Below, in pieces: positions 51,422 through 61,741 of a DNA stretch of 64,000 bases (positions within the stretch are counted from its first letter, which is position 1; each line of letters begins with the position of its first letter). The translations under genes were made by a program, and so were the position numbers. This DNA is from Xestospongia muta (lineage: Eukaryota; Porifera; Demospongiae; Haplosclerida; Petrosiidae). The stretch is taken from assembly GCA_963693285.1 (NCBI GenBank), contig OY848919.1, positions 3,167,827-3,231,826 on the forward strand, given 5' to 3'. The notes beneath the pieces were generated by a model, which did not search any database, had not been told where the DNA came from, and saw only the letters and a program-made list of their open reading frames with translations.

Positions 51422-54400
51422 CTAGCTGGAACTCAACATTGGTTCTCTATAGTTATGACATGAATCATAGAAGGAGTCGTTAGCATCTTGTAATGGTAAA
51501 CGATGTTGACATTGAAAGCTATAATTACGTTTAAAATGTGACAAATATTGATGAATATTTGTACAAATGTCATTTACTTTTCTGTCTACTTTCTTTACTT
51601 GTCCAGTAATAAATAGAATATGATATACCAGTATCATAATGAAGGTCATGATGAAGAGGAGTATAGCTACTATACTATAGACTGTTACCTCCATATATCC
51701 CTGATACCATGTTGTAATGTATATGAAAGAAAGGTTAAAGAGAAGCCAACAGTCTAACAGATTAATAAAGTTACTTTTGTATGGTCTAAACATAGCCTGA
51801 CCAATTATAACAAAGAATAGTGCTGATGCAATGGCTATGTAAATGGTATGTTGATACGGTTCAATACTGTACAATATGTACATCACAAAGAGAAGTAGGA
51901 GGCGAGCAACAAACCAGTACTGCATACCATTCTTATATGGAGCATGGATAGCTTCAAGTATTGGTCTTGTGTATTCATTGGCACATGTCCAATGTCTGAG
52001 AGGTTTGGCAAAGAGTAGAAGGAGAACATAGGGTAAGAGGAGAGGGATGACAACCAGTAATGTGATTACCATGAGAATAATATGTCCTTTACTACCGTAT
52101 TTCATCGAACCATCCCAATACCATACATGATATATCTGTTCTGAAGTGAATACTTTAGTTGGTGTAGAAGCATCAATAATTGCACCTAAAAGTCTTCCAA
52201 AGGAGATATGTACAACAGTAACCAGTACTTGAACTGAAGAGTGGGCTATTTTGTTAGAAAGCCTTAGAGAATAACGACTGAGTAAAATGAGGACAACAAC
52301 TATTGTCAGTAAATAAAGTGGAAATAGTAAACTTAGACCAGCTTTCCATAACTCTGTCATACCATTATAAAAACATAGAGGAAATCCAAGTCCAAGATTT
52401 AGAACTGAAAGTAAAACAATTGATATATTTTTAACCACTGTCATTTTCCCATTGTAAACACTCAACATATCTAGTATCCCCACATTAGCAGCCTGAGCAT
52501 AGAATATAATTCCATTGAATGTACCAGTTGTTAATGTAAGTCTGAGAACATATAACAGGTAAATAAGGAGAGGACCAGCTAGTGCATAGAGGACTAGTGT
52601 CCACAACCACCAGTTACTACAATGTCTACATTCTTTAGAACCAAACACTACACTGTAATTAACACTATTAACAGTAGAACAATTGCTACACAAAATTCCT
52701 TCTCTGTTATTAAGACACAATGATGAATTTGTGGATAAATCTTTAGATATAATTTCAAATATTTCATCATTTCTGTAATGAAAAACACTGAGGTTAAAAG
52801 CACCATTGCAATAGCCACGAGGACAATGTAAAGATAACATGAAAACTGATGTCTTGTTATGTTTTACTGAACCAACCCATGAAGTAGTAGATGGTCTGTT
52901 AAATGTTCTAGTATTGATATTACAGTCAGGTGTGTAGCCATCAATGCCTAATAATTTGGATAATAGTACATGTGAACAGACACAGGATCCTGTTTTATTA
53001 TCCAATTGAAAACCTGGTGGGCATGATTTTAATTTGATATCAAGAACTCTACTATCTCTTTGATCAGCAACAGTAAATAGTAGGGCACCATCAGTTACAT
53101 TTAATGTACCGGGATCATTAGTATGTATTGTTATATTAATATGAGTACAGTCATCAGTTTCTCTTATAACTTGTGTATTTTCTCTCTCTGAAAGCCACCA
53201 GTTGATGTGTGTAAACCTAGTACCTATGTTAATTACTGGTGTTATTGTAACAATGGAGTAAGTGTGTTTACCTGCAGCATCAACAACAGCCATTGAAATA
53301 CTAAATGTCTCTCCAGGATAAACTTCATGAGTTAAGATACATGTGTGCTTTTTTAAGTCACAAAAAGTTATATTGACAGCAGTAGTAGAAACATTCTTAA
53401 TTCCATTTGAGAAAATGTTATTATAAACGTCAATTGCCTTTGAGTAGTCAACCCATTCTTCACCAATAAAGCAATTGTACAGGTTTGGGGTATACACTGA
53501 GTTACCAGTAGCTGTGGCTTCATTACTTTTAAATAATACTGTTATATTGTCATGTGAATGATTATAACTAACTTGAAATGAGCAGTATGTTTGAGTGAAT
53601 ATATTCCCAAAAGCATATATAGCTCCTCCACTAGATAGAGCTATGTTGTTTGTAAAGTTAGCTCGAAGTCCTTGGGTAAGGTAAATGACACTATCTCCTA
53701 TTAACATAATAGCTGCTCCATTAATAGCTGTGTTATTGTGAAAGACTATATGTCCCTCTAGAGTAATATCAGATCGTATTGCCTCTATAACTGTACCAAA
53801 ATTATAAGAGAAATTGCTGGGATTTTCTGCTGATCCATTTATTTTAGTGAAGTTAATATTCAATAAATGGAAGAGGCTAGCTTGTGTGAATTTAGTGGCA
53901 GATTTTTCACATTTTCCTGGATTGTCTCCTGATATATCATTATTGTATGCTTTTACAGACTCCATTAGAATTTGTATACAATTTCCAGTTGAAGGATGTG
54001 AGGCTACAACTATGCAAGATCCTGAAGTTGAAGCTGTGCTCTTAGTAAATGTGACATTAGAAAATTTAAGCAAAATTGGAAGCTTTTTAACATTAATCAT
54101 AGCCATATAAATAGCACCTTGTTGTTTCTCAAAGAATATATTTTTTTCTGAAGACATAAAGGTCACATTAGTCACTTGCAATAAATGATGTATTGTGCTG
54201 GTAGAATTTAACAGTGTATACTTAATAAAGTACATGATAAGTACAATAGCACTTCCATGACATTTTTGAAGATTAGCATTTGAGTGAAACAATGATTCAT
54301 TGTAAATGACAGTCTGCGAGAGTTTAGTGGTGCTCAGATGTAATACTAGCATTGCTCCTGCTGTAGAACCTGCATTGTCTTTAAATGTACATCTTGATAT

Positions 54401-55252
54401 ATTAACTTGAGCATTAATGTCATTTTGAGTATAGAGTATTGTAAGTCCTGCTGCATTGATGACTGGATTCTTATGATTTTTAGGTTTAAAAGAATTATAA
54501 AAATTTGTTGCACAAGTAAATTTATGATAAATTATGTACTCATAATTGTATGTAAAACTGGAGCTTGTAATCAATACCTTATATTGGTTAACAATAGAGG
54601 ACATCCTAGTTGAATTCTTATACAACAATAACACTCCACAGCCAACACTATTACCAGAGTTTTGTATTGCCTTTTCAACACCTTGTGAACCATTTACATA
54701 AATTGAATCCAAAGTACCATTAGGTAAGTTAACAGCTACAATAGCAAACCCATAGTACTGGGATATATTCACAGTTCTCATAACAAGATGACTGATCTCA
54801 GTAAACACCAGTACAGCAGCATGATATTGTGTGAAGTATACAAGAGAACTGGTTGAGTTGATAATGTCAAGTTGTTCCTTATCAAGTGTAGTAAGATTAG
54901 CACCACAACCAATAAATTTCACTCTCTGTAGAGTCAGACTACTACTTCCACTGAAAGCAAATCCAATAGTTAGATTACCAGTATTAACATAATTGGAAGA
55001 GATGCATTTAATTGTAGCCATTGATTGGTTCCTTTGTATGGTAAGTGAATAGTTGGTATTAATGGTACACAAACTCCCATTACCACTAATATTGTAGACA
55101 GTATCCAGGAGGAGAAGAGTAGTGTCACCAGTGTAATTATAGTCATGACACATGAACTGGAGTAGATGATTTTGTGAAGTAATATCGATTACTTTATTAC
55201 ATTTACTACATATCAGTAGTAAGTGAAAGAGTACCAACATAAGCCACTTCAT
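51422..55252 (-). CDS. Beta-helix multi-pass membrane protein, paralogue 9 (divergent C-terminus)
   Basis: 1276 codons, MKWLM start; one signal-peptide codon shorter than most. The N-terminal cap has LLQFMCHDY as in gene 4. The later ectodomain (NEATATGNSVYTPNLYNC, HEVYPGETF, CPPGFQLDNKTGSC at about 747) matches gene 11. Helices 1-5 (from about 884) are of the family type. From about residue 1021 (near 52190) the sequence changes to a different version: VWYWDGSMKYGSKGHIILMV, PLLLPYVLLLLFAKPLRHWT, ILEAIHAPYKNGMQYWFVAR, IGQAMFRPYKSNFINLLDCW, YHILFITGQVKKVDRK. The tail is CHNYREPMLSSS, keeping YREP but losing SSFFDD. The reading frame is intact, so it is probably an expressed chimera or the only survivor of a second C-terminal lineage, whose relic lies at 4225-4530. 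Confidence 0.88.
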   Translation of the reverse strand: MKWLMLVLFHLLLICSKCNKVIDITSQNHLLQFMCHDYNYTGDTTLLLLDTVYNISGNGSLCTINTNYSLTIQRNQSMATIKCISSNYVNTGNLTIGFAFSGSSSLTLQRVKFIGCGANLTTLDKEQLDIINSTSSLVYFTQYHAAVLVFTEISHLVMRTVNISQYYGFAIVAVNLPNGTLDSIYVNGSQGVEKAIQNSGNSVGCGVLLLYKNSTRMSSIVNQYKVLITSSSFTYNYEYIIYHKFTCATNFYNSFKPKNHKNPVINAAGLTILYTQNDINAQVNISRCTFKDNAGSTAGAMLVLHLSTTKLSQTVIYNESLFHSNANLQKCHGSAIVLIMYFIKYTLLNSTSTIHHLLQVTNVTFMSSEKNIFFEKQQGAIYMAMINVKKLPILLKFSNVTFTKSTASTSGSCIVVASHPSTGNCIQILMESVKAYNNDISGDNPGKCEKSATKFTQASLFHLLNINFTKINGSAENPSNFSYNFGTVIEAIRSDITLEGHIVFHNNTAINGAAIMLIGDSVIYLTQGLRANFTNNIALSSGGAIYAFGNIFTQTYCSFQVSYNHSHDNITVLFKSNEATATGNSVYTPNLYNCFIGEEWVDYSKAIDVYNNIFSNGIKNVSTTAVNITFCDLKKHTCILTHEVYPGETFSISMAVVDAAGKHTYSIVTITPVINIGTRFTHINWWLSERENTQVIRETDDCTHINITIHTNDPGTLNVTDGALLFTVADQRDSRVLDIKLKSCPPGFQLDNKTGSCVCSHVLLSKLLGIDGYTPDCNINTRTFNRPSTTSWVGSVKHNKTSVFMLSLHCPRGYCNGAFNLSVFHYRNDEIFEIISKDLSTNSSLCLNNREGILCSNCSTVNSVNYSVVFGSKECRHCSNWWLWTLVLYALAGPLLIYLLYVLRLTLTTGTFNGIIFYAQAANVGILDMLSVYNGKMTVVKNISIVLLSVLNLGLGFPLCFYNGMTELWKAGLSLLFPLYLLTIVVVLILLSRYSLRLSNKIAHSSVQVLVTVVHISFGRLLGAIIDASTPTKVFTSEQIYHVWYWDGSMKYGSKGHIILMVITLLVVIPLLLPYVLLLLFAKPLRHWTCANEYTRPILEAIHAPYKNGMQYWFVARLLLLFVMYILYSIEPYQHTIYIAIASALFFVIIGQAMFRPYKSNFINLLDCWLLFNLSFIYITTWYQGYMEVTVYSIVAILLFIMTFIMILVYHILFITGQVKKVDRKVNDICTNIHQYLSHFKRNYSFQCQHRLPLQDANDSFYDSCHNYREPMLSSS

Positions 55253-56510
55253 GTTGTCAATGATCTACTTGATCCAGGTATCAATGACTACTTCACCAAA
55301 TTTATAATATGCGATTATTTTTTTGCTAGACTGTTGATAAATAATGATAATTGAAATGTATAAGATTTATTATATTGTTGAGAAAACAGATTTTTATATG
55401 AAAGGATTTTGAAAGTATCAACTCTCTTAATTGTAAAGAATTGATTTGCCAAACAATTTATTGATCTAATAGGTCTTGTAATCACAACATTTCCATTGTA
55501 AGACAATTATCATGTGTCTTAAATACAATCAAAGATGTCTTTAAAATATTATGTAAACTAACTGATAATTTGTATGATGAGTGAAAATAAAATTTAATTG
55601 ATACTAGCTTTACAAAAGAAAAGTTTTTAATACAATTAAGTTATATAGCAAAACTGTATTTACAATACTCTCTTTTCTAAGGCAATTTCTATATTACTTA
55701 AACAATTAATTTTGTATCTGACTATTGCACTTTTTATGAAGAAAATAATATTTTTATTCATCTTCCTAGTCTAAATATTACAATCTGTGTTATATGCATA
55801 TTACCATATGTTATATTGCTATAATTATGTTATACATGTTGAGTGTGTGCATTATTAAATCTAACTTTGCTTCAAGAGGTAATGTTAGTATTCTGTTACA
55901 CAACAACTACACTGGAGATAGCTCACTGCTTCAAGAGGCAATATTTGCACTATTAGTTACAACCCAAACCAATAATCTACATTATACTTTACTTGAAGTG
56001 TAATGGGATTAATATCAACAAATAAAATTATATTACTTTCATTTATGTCACTATGACTTATTGTATAGAATTATTGTTGTCAAACCACAAAATGCCTGTT
56101 AATTTAAAACAATACAAATTTTGATCACAATACATATAAACTAAGCATACAAATTAAAATGAAAGTGAAACAAAAGAATATGTAATTTCACGAAAACTAT
56201 TCTTTGCCTGAGAAAAAATTATTCCTTCCTATGATCACCAGAACATGGCCAGGAGTATTTATATCAAAGTGTGTAGAATATTAACAAGTCATTATTTTCT
56301 GTTAATCATTATAAATAGTTGATCATTACAATACATATAAACTAGAATATTCGGTTTGGATTATTTTTTTAAAAGGAAAATGAAACAATGTAAGTTTTTT
56401 ATAATAATAACACTTATAATTATTAATGAACACAACGTTTGCCTGAGAAAATAAATTAGATAACAAAATATAAAATATTACATTCATATTGTAATTAAAA
56501 TACAAATTTG
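55253..56510. other. Spacer between genes 9 and 10, one weak small frame
   Basis: AT-rich spacer of 1258 bp. A plus-strand frame at 55794-56003 (69 codons) begins with a hydrophobic run (ICYIAIIMLYMLSVCII) and then NVSILLHNNYTGDSSLLQEA, faintly recalling the N-terminal cap of the array proteins (HHYNYTGDTTLLL). It may be a plus-strand relic, a tiny secreted protein or chance. A minus-strand frame at 55315-55506 has no recognisable content. No module copy was found. Confidence 0.3.
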
Positions 56511-59500
56511 TTACGGACTCATAAGTGGCTCACGATATTCAGAATAGCTATCATCAAAAAATGAGGAGTTAATGTCTTCTCTAAATTGTCTACTATGTGA
56601 CACCGGCTGAGAGTTTTTATTAAAACATTGAGTCAATTTCTTCATCAATCTTTGAACAGCATTGATGTAACCTATAAAACGAGCTTGTTGTCCAGTAACT
56701 AACACTATATGATAGAACACAACTACAGAGAAAATAAACATTATTATATATACAAATATGGCATCAAACACTGCTGCTGTGCAAAAGTGTCCCTCATTAA
56801 TTAAATACCAATTAGTACATAAGAACATACCATAGTTGATCATTACAGAAAGATCTAAAATATTAATTACTTTGTTTTTAAATGGACTTAAATGAGCTTG
56901 AACAGTGACAAATGTAAGATAAATGGGTAGAACAGCAGAGAAAGGAAATAAAATATTACTGCCACGATAAATAGTATACATAATGTACTCAAATATCAGT
57001 AAGAGTTGTCTAGCAGTAAACCAATATTGTTTGTTGTATTTATAAGGAGCATGGATAGCTTCATATATTGGTCGAAGATATTCTCTTATCTTGTTAGATC
57101 TCATTAGTAGACGACCAGTTAGAATTATTAACATGTAAGGTATTAGAAAAATACCCACTATCACTGATGTTACTATCATTAACTTCATGTGGTTTGCGTC
57201 ACCGTATGTAACACTACCATCATAGAACCAAATATTTTTTGATTTATTCATAGTACTGTTGTATAACTCAACAGGTATGAAGGTGTCAAAAAGTGCTATT
57301 AGTAATTTTGAGAAAGAGAGGTGTACAACAGTTACCAGTACTTGAACTGATGAGTGAGCTATTCTGTTAGAAAGCCTTAGAGAAAAACGGCTGAGGATAA
57401 TGAGGACAACAACTATTATCAAGAGATAAAGTGGAAATAGTAAATTAAGACCAGCTTTCCAAAACTCTGTCATCCCATTGTAAAAACACAGTGGAAAACC
57501 AAGATTCAGATTCATAATCGAAATAAAAAACATGGCAAAATTTTTAATGCGGTAACATTGACTAGACAAAACATCATATAAGCCAGCATTAGCCACCTGA
57601 ACATAGAATATAATTCCATTGATTGTACCAGTTGCTAATGTAAGTCTGAGAGCATATAACAGGTAAATGAGGAGGAAACCAGCTAAAGCATAGAGAACTA
57701 TTGTCCACAACCACCAATTACTACATTGTCTACATTCTGTAGAACCAAACACTACACTGTAGTTAACACCATCAACAGTAGAACATTTACTACATAAAAC
57801 TCCTTCTCTTTTGTAAAGACACAATGATGAACTTATGGAAAAATCTTTAGTGGTAAGCACAAATGTGTTATTTTTGTATTGAAAAACATTGAAAATACTT
57901 TTACTGTTACAATATCCATGTGGACAATGTGATGAAAAAAGAAAGACTGACGATTCTTCATTGCTGATTCCAGCCCATGGATTTGATTCAAGTGGCCTGT
58001 TAAATGTTATAGTATTAATACTACAATTAGGAGTGTAGCCAACAATATTTAATGATGATAAAATATGTGAGCAAATGCATGAACCCGTTTGCAAACTCAA
58101 TTGAAAACCAGGTGGACAAGATTTTAAATTGATATTAACAACTGTTATATTAACAATACTAGGTATAGTAAGGAGTAGGGCACCATCAGCTGTATCCAAA
58201 GTGCTGATATCATTGGTATGAATTGTTATATTAATGACAGTACAGTTATCACTTTCTCTTATAACTTGAGTATCTTCTCTCTCTGAAAACCACCAGTTGA
58301 TATGTGTAAACCCAGAGTAACTTGTTTTCCTAACTGCTGCTATATTAACAATTGAATAACTGTGGTGTCTTGCAGCATCAATGGCAGCCACTGAAAAATT
58401 AATAGTCTGTCCAGGATAAGCATTCAATGTATAAGGTGTTGTAGTGCAGGAGTGACAATTAACTAACTTTATTGGAGTAGTAGAAAGTTGAAAGGTATCA
58501 TTTGATATAAAAACGAAAGTAGTATTATAAATTTCTGTAGCCATTTTGGAATCAATCTTATTACTACACATAAGGCAATCATATAATTTTGGTGAAAAGA
58601 CAGAGTTACCAGTGACTGCTGCTTTATTGTTTTCAAATAACACTGCTATATCATCATGTTGTGTAATGTTAACTTGAAATGTACAGTGTGTCTTGTCAAA
58701 TGTACTGCTAAGATCATATATAGCTCCTCCACTAGATAGAGCTTTGTTATTTGTAAAGTTAGCTCGAAGTCCTTGAGTGAGATGAATGAGACTATCTCCT
58801 ATTAACATAATAGCACCTCCATTAATACCTGTGTTGTTGTTAAAGAGTATATGTCCCTCTAGAGTAATATCAGATTGAATAGCTTGTATAACTGTACCAA
58901 AGTTAAAAGAAAAATTGCTCGGGTTATCTGAGTATCCTTTTATTATAATACTGTTTATATATAAAAATTTGAAGAGGCTGGCTGGTAAAAAAGTTGACAA
59001 CACGATATTTTTATTTAATATCCCATTTTTGTATGCTTTAATAGATTCCAATAAAAAGGATATTTTATTCTTCTCTGTTGATGGAAATGAAACGGCATAG
59101 ATACAAGATCCAGATATTGTAGCTTGGTTACCCTTAAAGATAACATGATAAAATTTGAAACACATTGGTATTTCTTTAACATTCTTGACAGCAATAAAAA
59201 CAACACCTAGTTGATTGTTTGTGTATAAAACATTTCTATATGAGAATGTAAATTGAACGCTAATTAGCTGTAGAGGACAATATGTTTCATCAATAGCAAT
59301 TGATGATGACTTGGAAAGCCTATCAAAGAATAACACAAGACCACTTCCATGACATTTTTGATCACTCCCATTTGAGTCAAACTCTGAATTTGTAATAACA
59401 ATCTGTGAATGTGTTACCGAATTTAGATATAATACAAGCATTGCTCCTGCTATAGAACCAAGACTGTCACTGAATTTACAATGTGATATATCAATGTTGG

Positions 59501-60350
59501 TTTTGACATTCTTTCCGATGTTAAATATTGTAAGTCCTGCAGCATTGATGACTGGTTTATGAAAATCTTTGCGTATAGAAGAATTGTATAGATCTGTAAC
59601 ACACACATATCCTGAGGAGGCTATGTAATCAAAATTGTATGAAAAAATAGAATTTGTAATTATTAACTTATATTGGTTTGTATAGGAGAGTATTTTGGGT
59701 GATTCTTGATACATTAACAACACTCCACTACCAACACTGTACCTATTTTTGTGCTTTGCTACCGTTTCAACACCTCGTGAACCAGTTATTTTAATAGAAT
59801 CCAAAGTACCATTAGGTAAGTTAACAGCTACAATAGCAAACCCATAGTACTGGGATATACTCACATCTCTCATAACAAAATAACTGATCTCAATGAACAC
59901 CAGTACAGCAGCATGATATTGTGTGAAGTAGACAAGAGAACTGGTGGAGTTGATAATGTCAAGTTGTTCCTTATCAAGTGTAGTAAGGTTAGCACCACAA
60001 CCAATAAATGTCACTCTCTGTAGAGTCAGACTACTATTTCCATTGAAGGCAAATCCAATAGTTGGATGGATAGTGTTAACATAAGTGGAAGAGATACATT
60101 GAATTGTAGCCATTGATTGGTTACCTTGTATAATAAGTGAGTAGTTGGTATTAATGGTACACCAACTCCCTTTACCACTAATATTGTAGACAGTATCCAG
60201 AAGGAGAAGAGTAGTGTCACCATTGTAATTATAGTGATGACACAAGTATAACTGGAGGAGATGATCTTGTGAAGTAATATTGATTACCTTATTACATTTA
60301 CTAAATATCAGTAGTAAGTGTAAGAGGAATACCAACATAAGCCACTTCAT
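56511..60350 (-). CDS. Beta-helix multi-pass membrane protein, paralogue 10
   Basis: 1279 codons, MKWLM start. The signal peptide ends LLLIFSKCNK, with the family Cys replaced by Phe. The early ectodomain follows genes 1, 3, 4 and 8 (GVETVAKHKNRYSVGSGVLL). NKALSSGGAIYDLSSTFDKT near 542 matches gene 1. The Ig-like part has an individual NCHSCTTTPYTLNAYPGQTI. CPPGFQLSLQTGSC is at about 748 and CSKCSTVDGVNYSVVFGS is intact; helices from about 882. The linker between helices 2 and 3 is about eight residues shorter than elsewhere (YDVLSSQCYRIKNFAMFFIS). The region after helix 7 resembles gene 6 (INYGMFLCTNWYLINEGHFC). Tail INSSFFDDSYSEYREPLMSP. Function unknown. Confidence 0.88.
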   Translation of the reverse strand: MKWLMLVFLLHLLLIFSKCNKVINITSQDHLLQLYLCHHYNYNGDTTLLLLDTVYNISGKGSWCTINTNYSLIIQGNQSMATIQCISSTYVNTIHPTIGFAFNGNSSLTLQRVTFIGCGANLTTLDKEQLDIINSTSSLVYFTQYHAAVLVFIEISYFVMRDVSISQYYGFAIVAVNLPNGTLDSIKITGSRGVETVAKHKNRYSVGSGVLLMYQESPKILSYTNQYKLIITNSIFSYNFDYIASSGYVCVTDLYNSSIRKDFHKPVINAAGLTIFNIGKNVKTNIDISHCKFSDSLGSIAGAMLVLYLNSVTHSQIVITNSEFDSNGSDQKCHGSGLVLFFDRLSKSSSIAIDETYCPLQLISVQFTFSYRNVLYTNNQLGVVFIAVKNVKEIPMCFKFYHVIFKGNQATISGSCIYAVSFPSTEKNKISFLLESIKAYKNGILNKNIVLSTFLPASLFKFLYINSIIIKGYSDNPSNFSFNFGTVIQAIQSDITLEGHILFNNNTGINGGAIMLIGDSLIHLTQGLRANFTNNKALSSGGAIYDLSSTFDKTHCTFQVNITQHDDIAVLFENNKAAVTGNSVFSPKLYDCLMCSNKIDSKMATEIYNTTFVFISNDTFQLSTTPIKLVNCHSCTTTPYTLNAYPGQTINFSVAAIDAARHHSYSIVNIAAVRKTSYSGFTHINWWFSEREDTQVIRESDNCTVINITIHTNDISTLDTADGALLLTIPSIVNITVVNINLKSCPPGFQLSLQTGSCICSHILSSLNIVGYTPNCSINTITFNRPLESNPWAGISNEESSVFLFSSHCPHGYCNSKSIFNVFQYKNNTFVLTTKDFSISSSLCLYKREGVLCSKCSTVDGVNYSVVFGSTECRQCSNWWLWTIVLYALAGFLLIYLLYALRLTLATGTINGIIFYVQVANAGLYDVLSSQCYRIKNFAMFFISIMNLNLGFPLCFYNGMTEFWKAGLNLLFPLYLLIIVVVLIILSRFSLRLSNRIAHSSVQVLVTVVHLSFSKLLIALFDTFIPVELYNSTMNKSKNIWFYDGSVTYGDANHMKLMIVTSVIVGIFLIPYMLIILTGRLLMRSNKIREYLRPIYEAIHAPYKYNKQYWFTARQLLLIFEYIMYTIYRGSNILFPFSAVLPIYLTFVTVQAHLSPFKNKVINILDLSVMINYGMFLCTNWYLINEGHFCTAAVFDAIFVYIIMFIFSVVVFYHIVLVTGQQARFIGYINAVQRLMKKLTQCFNKNSQPVSHSRQFREDINSSFFDDSYSEYREPLMSP

Positions 60351-60560
60351 GTTGTCAGTGAATATAGTTGATTAAAATATAAAAGTAACTTTGCAACTAG
60401 TCTGTTCTGATTTTTATAAACTTGGGCATTGAATATTTTTACACGAACAGTTTTCATCAAGGGAAATGAAACGGTATTATTTTAAAACAATGTAATTGTG
60501 AAAGAACAACAGATAGGTGTCACTTTCAGTCATCTTTCTAGTATTAATTGTAATAATATA
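60351..60560. promoter_or_regulatory. Upstream flank class B, copy at gene 10
   Basis: Matches flanks of genes 6 and 7, including GTGTCACTTTCAGTCATCTT and a preceding TTTAAAACAATGTAATTGTG block. Presumed promoter and leader of gene 10. Confidence 0.4.
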
Positions 60561-61740
60561 CTATAATTCCATGAAAATATTTTAATCTTATTGTCTGCTT
60601 TTTATTAGACTATGTAGGTTTGGAAGAGATTCACAATAAGTTATATTAAAATTATTAATAAATTTTGAAACAAATATTTTGTTAACAGTTATATTATTAA
60701 ACTCTCTCTTACAATTGATTGAGATAAAGACCTATGAGAATATTGTGTATTATTATTAAACAAATCCTGTTATGTATTTTAAAAATAAAATATAATTTTA
60801 TTTAGTAATACAAAGTGAATGATTTATGCATTATTAATTGCTTATTGTCTAATTATATCTCTAAACAATGTGAATATCTCATAACGAATTGACTAAATAA
60901 TCATAAAACACTACTTTTATATCAAAAATAAAAAATTAGATACTGTATTACCTTGTAACAAATATATCTAGCTGATCTGTACAAAGTGATTCTTGTGGAA
61001 AAAATTAATGTATAATGTATAGACAGTGTATGCCTCAGTCAGCCTACACTTCATCAGTCAATTTTGAATACTTTTCAAGAATATAAAATCGATTTAGCTT
61101 GAGACTTGAGTCTATAAAGCTAATTAATGACAATCATAATAGATTATAATTAAGACTTACTCAACTCTCTAAAGTCATTTCTAAGAATGACAATTTTTTG
61201 AACTGGTGCCTAATACAAGTATTATAATTATTGTTTTGATTATAAAATATCTTTTAAATACCCTTCTTGAATTGGTAATAACTCAGTCAGTAGCAGCATT
61301 AATTCCTTTTTAAATAGCATAGTACACTGTGTCATCTTTCTTGTCGATGACTTGAGATATGTAGTAGAAGAGGACCCTAGGGCTGAAATGATAGTTTCAG
61401 CAATGAGAGCATCAGATGGAGCACACCTTTTTGGGAGGCAACAGCAAAGCTGAAAGACTTTTGTATATATACCACTCCCCTAATAATAAACAATTTATCC
61501 TAAATATTCCATGTACACACAAATCAAACTAATAAGTCTACATAATATATTAGTAAGACTATCAATATATCAATATATCTACCTTTTAAATAATTAATAT
61601 AGTAAATGTACAAATGTTAAAATTAGATTAACATACTGCTCAAATTAAAAGAATAATAAAAAGTATTAATGAAACAAAATGCACACATACATATAATATA
61701 CAATGAACAACAACTTTAATATAGAATAAATTTGAGAAGA
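60561..61740. other. Spacer between genes 10 and 11
   Basis: Mostly AT-rich sequence without recognised content. Exception: 61330-61460 is clearly richer in G and C than its surroundings. It contains a plus-strand frame (about 61271-61453, no ATG at its start) reading VDDLRYVVEEDPRAEMIVSA then MRASDGAHLFGRQQQS and stop. It could be a stray exon of an unrelated gene. I do not recognise it. Confidence 0.3.
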
Positions 61741-61741
61741 T

